A program made the position numbers and the translations under genes. The notes under the pieces were generated by a model that was given only the letters and a program-made list of their open reading frames with translations, searched no databases and was not told the DNA's origin. From Flavobacterium piscis (GTDB lineage: Bacteria > Bacteroidota > Bacteroidia > Flavobacteriales > Flavobacteriaceae), in contig NZ_LVEN01000042.1 of the NCBI RefSeq assembly GCF_001686925.1, positions 310,001-374,000 on the forward strand: a stretch of DNA of 64,000 nucleotides, read 5' to 3'. Positions 16,908 to 26,600 of this stretch are shown piece after piece. Position 1 is the stretch's first letter; every line of letters begins with the position of its first letter.

Positions 16908-17672
16908 TTAATTCCAGATTCCGTTCATTTCGGTCAAAATAATAGGTTTGCCATTGGTAACTACAATCGTATGTTCGTGTTGTGCCATATGTCCGCCTTT
17001 ATTGCCTACCATTGTCCAGCCATCCTTAAGTTCTACGGCAAGAGAGGATGAGGTTGAGATAAAAGTTTCAATCGCTACAACCGAATCCTTTTTGAAACGT
17101 CTTTGATCAAATCGGTTTTTATAGTTTAATAATTCATCCGGTTGTTCGTGCAGGCTTCTTCCAATACCGTGCCCACCCAGATTTTTGATTACTTTGTAAC
17201 CTCTTTTTTTAGCTTCAGTTTCGATAAGATATCCTATTTCAGAAATCTTTACTCCGCCTTTTATATTGTCGATTGCTTTTTGTAAAATATCTTTTGATGC
17301 GTCAACCAGTTTTTGGTGTCCGTTTACATCTTCTCCAATCACAAATGAACCTCCATTATCTGACCAAAAACCATCCAGTTCTGCCGAAACATCAATGTTG
17401 ATTAAATCACCTTCGTTAAGAATTCTTTTATCTGACGGAATACCGTGACAAAATTCATTGTTTACACTAATGCAAGTCCATCCCGGAAAACCATACGTTA
17501 AATACGGTGCCGATTTTGCCCCTAATTCGTTCAGGATTTTTCCGCCATAGTCATCTAATTCCTTTGTTGTCATTCCTGCTTTGGCAAAGTTTCTCATTTC
17601 TTTCAAAGTAAAAGCGACAGCTTCACTTGCCTTTTGCATTCCAATTAATTCTGACTCTTGTTTTATTGACAT
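16908..17672 (-). CDS. map: Type I methionine aminopeptidase
   Basis: A 254-residue pita-bread-fold metalloprotease that removes the N-terminal Met from nascent proteins. Metal ligands are recognisable: Asp in NIDVSAELDGFWSD (two), His in GGHGIGRSLHEQP, Glu in VVAIETFIS and Glu in MAQHEHTIVV. The substrate His lies in NEFCHGIP. It is not in a ribosomal-protein operon, where the housekeeping map gene often sits, so it may be an extra paralogue. The NTF2-like gene lies 28 bp upstream on the same strand. Confidence 0.9.
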   Translation of the reverse strand: MSIKQESELIGMQKASEAVAFTLKEMRNFAKAGMTTKELDDYGGKILNELGAKSAPYLTYGFPGWTCISVNNEFCHGIPSDKRILNEGDLINIDVSAELDGFWSDNGGSFVIGEDVNGHQKLVDASKDILQKAIDNIKGGVKISEIGYLIETEAKKRGYKVIKNLGGHGIGRSLHEQPDELLNYKNRFDQRRFKKDSVVAIETFISTSSSLAVELKDGWTMVGNKGGHMAQHEHTIVVTNGKPIILTEMNGIWN

Positions 17673-17700
17673 GATTTTGTTTTTTCTGATGAATACAAAA

Positions 17701-18063
17701 TTAGTTATTTTCTACCAGTTCTATGTCCATCGTTTTGATCAATCCGTCCTGAAAAGTATAAATATGCTTTACTAGTCCGTCAAATATTAAACCGCCTTGC
17801 AAATCTTTTACGTTTTGATGCACTTTAACTTCCAGACTTCCGTTTTCTCTTTCATTAAAGCCAACAGGTTCCACTTTTGGATTTATTTCTGTCCATTGTC
17901 TTGTCCAATATTCTTTGATTTCATTGTGTCCGCTTATGTAACCGCCTTCCCAGGCTTTTGACCATTGTACGTCTTTTTTCATTGTCGATAAGGCGTTGTC
18001 AATGTTTCTTTCGTTAAAGGAATTGTACGCTTTCCTGATAATATCTTCAAATTGATTTTCCAT
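17701..18063 (-). CDS. SnoaL/NTF2-like small protein
   Basis: A 120-residue protein with the cone-shaped NTF2-like pattern: an N-terminal helix pair (FEDIIRKAYNSFNERNIDNAL), a strand with W (VQWSKAWEGGYISGHNEIKEYW) and a C-terminal sheet (HIYTFQDGLIKTMDIELVE). Members are small enzymes or ligand binders, and no active site can be assigned. It probably shares a transcript with map, 28 bp downstream. Confidence 0.8.
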   Translation of the reverse strand: MENQFEDIIRKAYNSFNERNIDNALSTMKKDVQWSKAWEGGYISGHNEIKEYWTRQWTEINPKVEPVGFNERENGSLEVKVHQNVKDLQGGLIFDGLVKHIYTFQDGLIKTMDIELVENN

Positions 18064-18230
18064 TGTCTTTTTGATTATAAGTAGTCTTAATGAGGTTTAT
18101 TTTATACAATAGCCTGCACCGATTTGTTGAGCAAATGTTAAAACTATAGCTAATATAAAACTAATTCAATAAAAATTTTAACTACACCATTTGCAAAAGC
18201 TAAAAATGATTTTTCTGAACACTTTTTTTA

Positions 18231-18258
18231 TTGAATCAAAAAGGATTTAATATATTTG
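18231..18258 (+). promoter_or_regulatory. Promoter abutting the GNAT start codon
   Basis: TTG (18231-18233), 17 bp, then TATATTTG (18251-18258) fits the Bacteroidota promoter form. The ATG of the GNAT gene is only 4 bp further, so the transcript would be leaderless or nearly so. Confidence 0.5.
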
Positions 18259-18262
18259 AAAT

Positions 18263-18739
18263 ATGAGTACAAATAACAAAAATATAACGATCAGGCCTGC
18301 TGCCAATACTGATTTGCCTAAGCTTGCCGAATTCCTGCAGACTCTTGTTGATGCAGAACGACCATTTGATCCAACACTAAAAGAGGGCGAAATATTTTAT
18401 TACGATATACAGGAATTGATAGTAGATAAAGCGACAGAAATTATGGTTGTCGAAAGTAATAACGAAATTATTGGAAGTGGTTATGCGCAAATTCGATCTG
18501 CAAAACCGTATGAAAAGCATGAAGTATTTGGATATCTTGGCTTTATGTTTGTAATCCCGGAATTTAGAGGACAAGGAATTAGCGGTTTATTACTTACCGC
18601 TCTTAAGAAATGGATTTTAGATCAGGGAATAACTGAGGTAAGATTGCAGGTTTATGACGAAAATGAAGCTGCAGTGAGAGCATATGAAAAAGCAGGTTTC
18701 AAAAAAATCGTTACAACAATGCGCTGCGATATTGGTTAA
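18263..18739 (+). CDS. GNAT family N-acetyltransferase
   Basis: A 158-residue protein beginning with the strand ITIRPA. The acetyl-CoA pyrophosphate loop is FVIPEFRGQGISGLLLTALKKW, matching Q/RxxGxG/A, and EVRLQVYDENEAAVRAYEKAGFKK is the typical beta5-alpha4 region. It acetylates an amine on an unknown substrate. Its transcript appears to start at or near the ATG. Confidence 0.9.
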   Translation: MSTNNKNITIRPAANTDLPKLAEFLQTLVDAERPFDPTLKEGEIFYYDIQELIVDKATEIMVVESNNEIIGSGYAQIRSAKPYEKHEVFGYLGFMFVIPEFRGQGISGLLLTALKKWILDQGITEVRLQVYDENEAAVRAYEKAGFKKIVTTMRCDIG

Positions 18740-18783
18740 GTATTTTTATCAAAGCCATTTTTAAAGTTTTCGAAATAAATTTT

Positions 18784-18826
18784 AAACCAAAGCCCTTAAA
18801 CAATTACTGTTTAAGGGCTTTGGTTT
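18784..18826. terminator. Bidirectional terminator, 19-bp stem
   Basis: Perfect arms AAACCAAAGCCCTTAAACA and its complement surround a 5-nt loop. It lies between the convergent GNAT gene and the 85-residue gene. Confidence 0.88.
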
Positions 18827-18842
18827 GTTGCATATAAATTAT

Positions 18843-19100
18843 TTATTTCTCTTCCTCTAAACCATCAACGGCAGAAATTTGATCCAGGATATTGGTTTGG
18901 TTCGGTGAGATATAGTTTTTTACTTCGCTTGGAGTTTCTTTCTTAAAAAGAAGATCTAATGCATGATAAAGTCGTAATAAAACTTCTTTGTCTTCTTTTT
19001 CAATTTCTAAAGCACTATTAAAATTAAAAACATAATTATTCGAATTGCGTACTTCTACTTTGATCGTTTTTGATGTGATTTTAAATTTAACTATATCCAT
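18843..19100 (-). CDS. Conserved small protein, function unknown
   Basis: An 85-residue, highly charged protein (MDIVKFKITSKTIKVEVRN...) with an N-terminal beta hairpin and a C-terminal helix (EVLLRLYHALDLLFKKE). No motif suggests a function. It is bounded downstream by a strong terminator and upstream by a 316-bp gap, so it is probably monocistronic. Confidence 0.6.
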   Translation of the reverse strand: MDIVKFKITSKTIKVEVRNSNNYVFNFNSALEIEKEDKEVLLRLYHALDLLFKKETPSEVKNYISPNQTNILDQISAVDGLEEEK

Positions 19101-19416
19101 ATTGTTAGCGCATTAATTATTTTGCAAAAATGAGACTTTAACCCCAATTAGCATTATTATTTTTTATGTTTTTTTATGAGTAAAGAAAAGTTTTTGATAA
19201 TAAGGATTTGAAAGCGTCTATTTTTGAACTTAATGTGATACACTAACTTTTGATATAAAACCTTATCCTCTATATAAAGAACAATTTAGGCCTAAAATTG
19301 ACTTTAGTATTTTATTCATTCTGAGTTTTATTTCTTAATCTAGGTTAACGGAGAAACAGCGATAACCGCGGTAAATTTGTAAAAGAAAATCAAAACAACT
19401 TAATACATAAAATATC
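19101..19416. other. Intergenic gap with the dioxygenase promoter
   Basis: No gene is visible. Near the right end TAAATTTG (19372-19379) fits the -7 consensus, 37 bp before the dioxygenase ATG. Just upstream, GGTTA (19343-19347) and TAACC (19363-19367) form a weak inverted pair. Confidence 0.45.
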
Positions 19417-20355
19417 ATGGAAAATAAAATCTTAGGCTTACACCATATTACTGCCATTGCAGGCGACGCTAAACGTAATTTCGATTTTTATTCAAAAATA
19501 CTCGGATTAAGATTCATCAAAAAAACAGTGAATTTTGACGACCCGGGAACCTATCATTTTTACTTTGGCGATGAAGTAGGAAGCGCAGGAACCATCTTGA
19601 CCTTTTTTCCGTGGGGAGAAGGAATTCAACAAGGAAGAAAAGGATCTGGAATGGCAACAGAAATTGGTTATTCTGTTCCTAAAGGAAGTCTTGATTTCTG
19701 GCAGAAACGTTTTGAACAATATAATGTAATTTACAATAAACCGGCAGAAAAATTCGGCGAAAAATACCTAACTTTCCTTGATCCGGATGGGTTGAAATTA
19801 GAATTAATCGAATCTAAAACAGGAGACAACAGAAAAGGTTGGGAAACAGATGAAGTAAAAGCTGACGTAGCAACAAAAGGTTTTCATAATATTACGCTGA
19901 CTTTAAATGACATTAAACCAACTGCAGCAATCTTAACAGAAATATTTGGTTACAAATTGATTGATCAGGATGTAAACCGCTATCGTTATGCAACAGATGG
20001 AGTAGAAAATGCCGCAATTGTTGACTTGGTAGAATTAGCTGATGAAAAACGTGGTTTAAATGCAAATGGAACTGTTCACCATGTGGCTTTCCGTGTAAAA
20101 AATGACGAAATTTTAATGCACTTCCGTGAAAAAATCGAAGCTTACGGGTTGTCAATTACACCACAAATCGACAGACAATATTTCCATTCGCTATATTTTA
20201 GAGAACCAGGTGGAGTTTTATTTGAAATAGCCACCGATAATCCAGGATTTACAGTTGATGAAAGTTTAGAAGAATTAGGTCAAAACTTAAAACTTCCCGC
20301 ACAATACGAATCTCAAAGAGCAAGTATTGAAAATCATTTGGTTAAAATTAATTAA
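19417..20355 (+). CDS. Ring-cleaving dioxygenase, VOC family (MhqO-like)
   Basis: A 312-residue protein with two vicinal-oxygen-chelate modules (about 5-140 and 150-280). Metal ligands are suggested by His in LHHITAIAG, His in TVHHVAFRV and Glu in GGVLFEIATDNPGF. The family includes MhqO/MhqA-like enzymes that open hydroquinone or catechol rings. It is followed by a GNAT protein and a carboxylesterase on the same strand, a gene set like the quinone-stress mhq operons of Firmicutes; the substrate here is inferred. Confidence 0.85.
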   Translation: MENKILGLHHITAIAGDAKRNFDFYSKILGLRFIKKTVNFDDPGTYHFYFGDEVGSAGTILTFFPWGEGIQQGRKGSGMATEIGYSVPKGSLDFWQKRFEQYNVIYNKPAEKFGEKYLTFLDPDGLKLELIESKTGDNRKGWETDEVKADVATKGFHNITLTLNDIKPTAAILTEIFGYKLIDQDVNRYRYATDGVENAAIVDLVELADEKRGLNANGTVHHVAFRVKNDEILMHFREKIEAYGLSITPQIDRQYFHSLYFREPGGVLFEIATDNPGFTVDESLEELGQNLKLPAQYESQRASIENHLVKIN

Positions 20356-20393
20356 GCTAAAAATTTGTAAATTAGATTCTTAAGAAAAAATAT

Positions 20394-20684
20394 ATGGAAA
20401 CAATAAAACTGGAATTAGACGAGAAAAAGCATGGAGCCTTTAATCTTTATGTTGATGATAAAAAGCTGGGCGAAATGACAGTAAGCATAAAACCAGATTT
20501 GCTGACGGTTTACCACACTGGTGTTGAACCTGAAGGAGAAGGAAAGGGATATGCAAAGAAACTTTTAGACGAAATGACATCGTACGTACGCGCCAATAAT
20601 TTGATGGTTTTGCCGCTTTGTCCGTATGTGCATGCACAATTCAAAAAACATCCGGATGAATATCAGGATATCTGGAAAAAATAA
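20394..20684 (+). CDS. Small GNAT-like acetyltransferase (YjdJ type)
   Basis: A 96-residue minimal GNAT domain. The acetyl-CoA loop is GEGEGKGYAKKLLDEM-like (PEGEGKGYAKKLLDEMTSYV), and the C-terminal part LPLCPYVHAQFKKHPDEYQDI is the usual ending of this subfamily. It is only about two thirds the size of a normal GNAT. Gaps of 38 bp and 11 bp to its neighbours place it in one operon with the dioxygenase and the esterase. Confidence 0.85.
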   Translation: METIKLELDEKKHGAFNLYVDDKKLGEMTVSIKPDLLTVYHTGVEPEGEGKGYAKKLLDEMTSYVRANNLMVLPLCPYVHAQFKKHPDEYQDIWKK

Positions 20685-20695
20685 TCTTAGAACTT

Positions 20696-21322
20696 ATGAA
20701 TATAGAAACTCTAACAGACGGTGTGCCTTTAAATGATGCTAAAAAGGCGCTGATCATGATTCACGGACGTGGTGCAAGCGCTCATGATATTCTTTCGATT
20801 TCAAAACATCTGAATGTCGATGATTTTGCCTTAGTTGCCCCTCAGGCAGAAAACAGAACCTGGTATCCTTATTCTTTTTTAGCACCTCTTAATGAAAATG
20901 AACCTTCATTTTCAAAATCACTAGAAGCTATTCATAACGTTGTCGTTGCCATTCAGCAAAACGGAATTGAAAAAGAGAATATCTATTTTCTTGGATTTTC
21001 CCAGGGAGCTTGTCTGGCTTTAGAATTTACTGCCAGAAATGCCGCTAAATACGGAGGCATTGTGGCATTTATCGGCGGACTTATTGGCGATAAGGTTTAT
21101 GAAAATCATTACGAAGGAAACTTCGAAAATACACCAGTTTTTATCGGTACCAGCGATCCCGATTTTCATGTTCCGGTTGAAAGAGTAAATGAAACAGAAG
21201 TACTTCTTAAAAAGATGGGTGCAAATGTTACTAAAAAAATCTACCCAAATATGGGACATACTATAAGTCAGGATGAAATAGATTTGGTAAATGAGCTTAT
21301 TTTTGAAAAGGAGAGGTTTTAA
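20696..21322 (+). CDS. Alpha/beta hydrolase, carboxylesterase (MhqD-like)
   Basis: A 208-residue phospholipase/carboxylesterase-type hydrolase. The nucleophile is Ser in YFLGFSQGACLALEF (GFSQG). The acid is in TSDPDFHVP and the His in NMGHTISQDEI. The oxyanion loop is near IMIHGRGASAHDIL. Such enzymes are encoded with VOC dioxygenases in quinone-resistance operons; this one lies 11 bp after the small GNAT gene. Confidence 0.88.
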   Translation: MNIETLTDGVPLNDAKKALIMIHGRGASAHDILSISKHLNVDDFALVAPQAENRTWYPYSFLAPLNENEPSFSKSLEAIHNVVVAIQQNGIEKENIYFLGFSQGACLALEFTARNAAKYGGIVAFIGGLIGDKVYENHYEGNFENTPVFIGTSDPDFHVPVERVNETEVLLKKMGANVTKKIYPNMGHTISQDEIDLVNELIFEKERF

Positions 21323-21390
21323 GTTTTATGTATCAACACTCAATGTTGTGGAGAAATATTAAAAATTTTATATTCCTAATTATTTTTTAA

Positions 21391-21532
21391 CGCATAAAAC
21401 GTAATCCCGATAGCTATCGGGATTCGCAAAGTTCACTAAGATTTAAGTAGTGTTTACAATCAAAGTCCACAAAGCTTTGTGAACTTTGTGTTTTTTCTAA
21501 GCTTAGTATATTTAAAAAAACTTTGCGTTCTC
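21391..21532. repeat. Complex palindromic intergenic repeat
   Basis: This stretch contains a 22-bp perfect palindrome centred at 21413/21414 (arms beginning AATCCCGATAG), a 14-bp palindrome CACAAAGCTTTGTG (21468-21481), and an inverted pair CAAAGTTCAC (21427-21436) and GTGAACTTTG (21479-21488). Its outer edges carry AACGCA and TGCGTT. It is MITE-like and non-coding. Confidence 0.65.
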
Positions 21533-21674
21533 CATGGTAATTTTTTCTATATCCACAGGTTTGAGGATTGATCCAGTTTTATTTACTTTTTCTTTGAGTT
21601 AAATTTATCTTTTTGCAAAATTTCTATCTTGGGTCCTTACTTGATACGAGTTTTCGAAACAAAATCCCAATAAA

Positions 21675-21762
21675 AAACTCCTAATCAATTGATGATTAGG
21701 AGTTTGTTTTTTGTAGCCCTAACGGGACAATTCTCGAACCATTTTTTAGATGATTTGACCAA
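21675..21762 (-). repeat. tRNA 3'-end-like scar with terminator, left edge of Rhs locus
   Basis: On the minus strand a segment reading GGTTCGAGAATTGTCCCG then TTAGGGCTACA, like a T-loop and acceptor arm, is followed by a hairpin with arms AAACTCCTAATCA and TGATTAGGAGTTT (21675-21705). The 37-bp part at 21726-21762 recurs as a direct repeat at 30798-30833. The T-stem does not pair properly, so it is not a tRNA gene. Confidence 0.45.
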
Positions 21763-21831
21763 ACTACACTACTAATTTGTACATTCCTGAAATAGTATAT
21801 TGATTTATAATTTTATATTCTTTTATTTTTT

Positions 21832-22310
21832 TCAAAATATTTTTTTTCAAATTTTTTTGTTCTTTCTATAAAGAATTCTTTACTCTCTATTAAAAATTCA
21901 ATTGTTCATACTGGAAATTGAAAAGAGATAATTGGTATATTTGATTGTTCTTCAGTTAAAGTGGTACCTAAAAGTTCTTTTTTATCATAAATTAATTTAT
22001 ACTATAATCCGCACTTAAGATCTCTCCAACGAAAAACAGAATAATAATTCATTTTTTCAGGTATTTCGATATTACCTAATAGCTTCCATTTTTTTAATTT
22101 TATTCCAGCTTTAATTGCAGTGTAGAAATAAAAGCCATACCCTGAATTTTGAATTTTATCTAAATCGTCATTATTATCGGTTTGATTAAAAACCCAAATC
22201 ATATTTCCACCTAAATAATTTGGGTCTGTATAAAAGTATTGAAAGTATCTAATTTCATTTTCATTAATAACTTTATATACATTTCCTGGTAACAAAACTT
22301 TTTTAGCCAT
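21832..22310 (-). pseudogene. Imm26-like immunity gene with two in-frame stops
   Basis: The first 102 residues (MAKKVLLPGNVYKVINENEI...) form an open frame to TAG at 22002-22004. The same frame continues YKLIYDKKELLGTTLTEEQ to a TGA at 21906-21908, then TIEFLIESKEFFIER to a final TGA at 21832-21834. The total of 158 codons suits Imm26, and IKLKKWKLLGNIEIP and RYFQYFYTDP match the family look. At both interrupting stops the context (CGL*YKLIY and FPV*TIEF) suggests a Trp codon, TGG, changed by one G-to-A each. Imm26 proteins protect against polymorphic toxins. It lies 7 bp after the DUF4468 remnant. Confidence 0.65.
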
Positions 22311-22317
22311 ATTGATT

Positions 22318-22857
22318 TTACCAGTTATTCTCTTGTTCTAATGGTGTATTAAGAATTTTCTTGATGGCTAAAATCTTTTTAGGCATTTCAGAATAAATAA
22401 ATTCTTTAATTTCTGTCCATTTTCTTTTACGAAATTTCAAATAATTTGTCTTGCTATATGGGTATTCTTTATCTTCAGTTATATTACCCATAGATATGCC
22501 CATCCCTCTATGTATGATGTTATCAATTAAAATCTTGCAACGACCTTTTTAAAAAAATACATTGATATTGAAATCAATTACACCGTTAGCACTATTCATA
22601 AATTCGTTTTTATTATAGGCAATCTCTTGCTTGATTTTAATGACACCATTTTCCTTATCAGATTGAATAATATTTTTATTAAAATTACTTTGTCCACCAA
22701 AATAATCTATCAACTTACTATTTAGTCTGTCGAAAAGAATTTCTTTCGATTTCGTTGTGTCAATTTGAATAATTTTTTCAAAAACTAAATCTTGTGAAAA
22801 GCAGTTGCATGAGATTGTTATAACAAAAAGAATGGTTAACAATAATGGTTTTCTCAT
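22318..22857 (-). pseudogene. DUF4468-like secreted protein interrupted by TAA
   Basis: From MRKPLLLTILFVITISCNCF, a signal peptide, the frame runs to TAA at 22549-22551 and then continues in the same frame through KGRCKILIDNIIHRGMG and KRKWTEIKEFIYSEMPKK to a stop at 22318. Read through, the 179-codon product has DUF4468 traits: IIQIDTTKSKEILFDR, then DKENGVIK, and a final Lys-rich helix. One AAA-to-TAA change would explain the stop. An earlier in-frame start at 22911 is possible but would hide the signal peptide. Confidence 0.6.
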
Positions 22858-22909
22858 TTGGTGAATTATTAATTTGTTTAAAATATAAAAAGAAGAATAA
22901 GCTAAAAAC

Positions 22910-22962
22910 AAAAAAGCTCCAGATTTCTCTGAAGCTTTCTCTTAGTGCGGGAAGCATTCAAA
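22910..22962 (-). repeat. Dispersed terminator/tRNA-like scar, copy S1
   Basis: The stretch AGCTCCAGATTTCTCTGAAGCT forms an imperfect hairpin and is followed by CTTAGTGCGGGAAGCATTC. The same arrangement recurs at 36428, 42232 and 44078. In the last copy the hairpin follows a true tRNA-Met 3' fragment, so these look like remnants of tRNA 3' ends with their terminators. Nothing else is evident in 22963-23205. Confidence 0.45.
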
Positions 22963-23205
22963 TAACGAGTCAATTAAATACTAAATTGACGCGATTAAAT
23001 TGTCAATTAACACTGAAGCTTTACGTTAGTAGTCAACAACAAAAAATCTCTAAGTAATATAATTAATAAAATAAGTAAATCAAAACATTATAAATGGAAT
23101 TCTTGTAAGTAAAATAACTTAAATTTTTAGAATATTCATTTTTATATTTTTTTAAAATTATTCAAAAAAGTTTAGTGTTACTTAACTCCTTTCAGGTTTA
23201 AAAAA

Positions 23206-23640
23206 CTAGAGATAATTTATTAGAATTTTTTTTAAATCACTTTTTAATAGCTCAATGTTTATATCAAGTTTATTTTTTTTACTCACTTCAGCAAGTAAAT
23301 CTATTTTGTGTAAAAGAGATTCTCTGATAAAATCATATCGTTCGGATTCATTTTTACTAAAAAAATTGTCTTCATTTATTACAATTGGTATTCCTATTGA
23401 TTTTTCTTTCTTTCGATAACTTTCAATTTCTTTTAAGTTATTTAGTAGATATGGAATGGGATTGATATAAAATTGGAATAATATTAATTTTAAGTCCTGC
23501 CCGTAATCCTTGTTTTTTAGAATTTTTAAAGTTTTTTCAATTTTATTCTCTCCATAAATATAGGATCTAAATTCAGGGCCCATTACATCTCCAATATTAG
23601 CGGAAACAAAACAACCTAAAATGTTTTCATTGTCATTCAT
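23206..23640 (-). CDS. Probable immunity protein for the Rhs toxin
   Basis: A 144-residue mostly helical acidic/lysine-rich protein (MNDNENILGCFVSANIGDVM...). I do not recognise a named family. It starts 12 bp after the stop of the Rhs gene on the same strand, the standard position of a cognate immunity gene in polymorphic toxin loci. It has no signal peptide and would act in the cytoplasm, as expected against a nuclease toxin. The function is inferred from position and size. Confidence 0.6.
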   Translation of the reverse strand: MNDNENILGCFVSANIGDVMGPEFRSYIYGENKIEKTLKILKNKDYGQDLKLILFQFYINPIPYLLNNLKEIESYRKKEKSIGIPIVINEDNFFSKNESERYDFIRESLLHKIDLLAEVSKKNKLDINIELLKSDLKKILINYL

Positions 23641-23652
23641 TATATTTTATTT

Positions 23653-26600
23653 TTAGTGCATATTTAAATTTAAAGGACCTCTCTGTATTATATTTTGTTG
23701 ATATTCCCATTGGTAAGCTTCAAGCCTATTAGAGAATATAGGTGCAGTTTCCATGTAATGTGACTGCATAAAACTTTTTGAATATCTACTCTCAGGAATT
23801 AGTTTTGATGTAATTCCATTTTTAAGAAAAACTCCTTCATTTGTATATAACTTGTAACCCCAAGTTGGCCTTAAACTTTTTAATGAATTACCATGGACAA
23901 CAACTTCTTGTAGGTTTTCAATTTTTGCAAATTCTGGATTTTTAGAAAGGTCAACATAACCTGAATTATCAGCAGTTGCTGTGCTACTCATATTTACAGG
24001 CTCCTGCTGTGTATTTGATGTTTTCTGATAATCTACAAGGGCCTGTTCTCTAGAAATATCAACTTTATCAACAAGTACGGTTGGCTTAGGATTTCCTGTC
24101 AATGTATTTAAACCTTTGGCTTGTGCCGCTTTTAATCCTTGATATCCTCCTGTAACTGCGGATATAGCAATGGTGAAACCTACATTTGCAAAGGGATCCT
24201 GCCCATCAACAATATTTGCAACACCATTTAAGGCAACATTGGTAGATATAGCATAAGCTGCTCCATTCAAAATACCTGGAGGTGCGAAACTTGCAGCATA
24301 TCCTCCTGCTGCACCAAATACCGCTCCTTTAACTCCTCCAAAAGCGCCATCAAGCATTACCTGACCAAAATTATTACCATTAAGGGCAGAGCCTACTGCA
24401 CCTCCAGCAAATCCTGACGCGGCACCTACTATCATACTAGCTGCCAAAGAAGATCCCATTCCTGCCGTTGCATAAGTCACTACTACTGCAACAACAACAA
24501 CAACAACCATAACGACAAGTTGTTTCCAATTATCACTAAACCAGGACTCACCAGTAAAATCAGTATACTTTAGAGGATTATTTAAAACATAGCTATATCT
24601 GTTATAGTTTTGAGTATTAGATAAATCCTGTATAAAATTATCAGGTTGCAAGAATCTATGTAGTTTAGGATCATATATTCTCCCATTCATATTAATGATA
24701 CCAATACTCTGTAAATGCTCATGTCCTGTATAGCCTCTATCTAATATTATCAAGCCTTGAAGAGTATTTCCTGCCCCGTCTTGTACTTTAATAATATTAC
24801 CCCACGCGTCAAAAAGCCGTTTTTCGACAATTGATCCAGCTTGATCTGTGATTGCAATTATTGAATTTTGATAATCACGTTGTAAATATAAAAAATTTTG
24901 CGTTGTCCCATCACTTTTAAGAACTACTGATGCTGTATATCCATCTCCCCCTATGTATGTAACAAATTCAAAATCACCCGTTGTTCGGTTTTCTTTTATT
25001 TCCATTGTTCCATCAGCTGAGTAATGCTTTCGAAAGGGTCTTAAAAGTTTATCATCTTCCAATCCGCCATAGAATATTGTACTACGTTCATTGCCATCAT
25101 TATAAGTAAATGCAAGTTTATCAACTCCAGTTTCTTCAATTTGGACAGGTTTTTTAAAAGTATTGTATGTTACATGAAGAGTTGGTCTTGCTGTATAATA
25201 GCTCAATGCATTTGACGTTACTGTAATTGAGGTATTTTGATATGGTTTATTTGTGTTTGAATAATTATATGTACCAACATTATTTTGAGTAATTCGACCT
25301 TTATCATCATAAAGTTGTGTTTCCTGCACTCCATTTATATTTGTGTATTCTGTTAAACGGTCTAAAATATCATATTTAAAGTTTTCATCCCAACCAAATA
25401 AGTTATTGCTACGACTTGTTAAATTGCCTTTGAGAGGGTTAAAAACCGTATTTAATGTTAAAATATTAGCAACGGGGGCAGCTGTTTTATCATATTTTAC
25501 TTGAGAAGGAAATCCATATGAATCAAAATTATTGGTTATAGTTGTTGGGCCGTTTTGCCCGGAAGTTAATTTTCCTTTTGCGTTAACAGTATTTGTCTGT
25601 GATAAAACAGTACCGTCTGAATCATCCAGAATTTGCCAAATAAATCCATTTTTATAACTATATTTTACGGCTTTTGAACTACTTTTTCCTGATATGCTCG
25701 CAGTACTTGTTTCTTTATTAACACGGCCAAAAAAATCATATTCAAATTTTTTAGTAAAGCTAGCGTAAGGAGTTATTTCAATTGTCTGACTTACTCGTTT
25801 TGATGCATCATAGGTGTATAGGTTTGTAATTATGCTGCCGCTTTCATTTAAATTTTCAAATTTAGTATCTGATAATAGTTTACTTGTTGAATCGTATGTA
25901 TAAGTTGTTTTTGAATTGGTATTTGTACCGTTAATTGTCTTTTGACTTATTTTCCCAACATTATCTAAAGTGAAAGTAGTTGTGCCATTTGGAGTAGTCT
26001 CTTTTGTTATTTCTCCAAATGTATTGTATTCATATGTATAAATACCTGCGGATGGATCGGTTAGTTTTGTTTTTCTTCCCCATCCGTCTTGTTCTATTAA
26101 AGTAATGACCCCATCAAAATTTGATGATTTTAAGTTACCATCGGCAAAATATGTGTAAGTGATATTTCCTCCAGGGCTTTCAGTTAGTGAAATAACATTT
26201 CCAAGGGCATTTTTAATTATTGTTTTTGTTTTTCCATTTTCGCTCACACTAGTAGTCAAGCCTGAGTAAGTTATGTTGCTAGACGTACCTGTATATGAGA
26301 TATTACTATAAGGTCTTCCGTAAGTATCATAATAAGTTGTGTTCCATTGTGTAGGAGCCGAACCAAAATAGGGTTCGCTTATTTGATTGTTTCTATTGTC
26401 GAAATCATAATTATAAGAAACGTACGAAAAAACATCATTTATGTTTTTTACTCCGGTTTTTATTTTTCGGCCCAGATCATCAAAGGTTTCTTCACTAGCG
26501 CTGCCATCATCTCCTGTAGTAGTTATGATCGTTTTACCAGAGCTGTTTGAGTATGTGTAATTATTCGTTTTACCTAAATAATCAGTTGTCTTGATTTTTT

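Noticed and set aside
21706..21745. A tRNA gene at the left edge of the Rhs locus
   Set aside because: The T-stem does not pair and no upstream cloverleaf exists; only a 3'-end-like scar.
21832..22310. Stop-codon recoding (TGA/TAG as Trp) in the Imm26-like gene
   Set aside because: Both TAG and TGA would need recoding, and other genes in the window use these as normal stops; decay is simpler.
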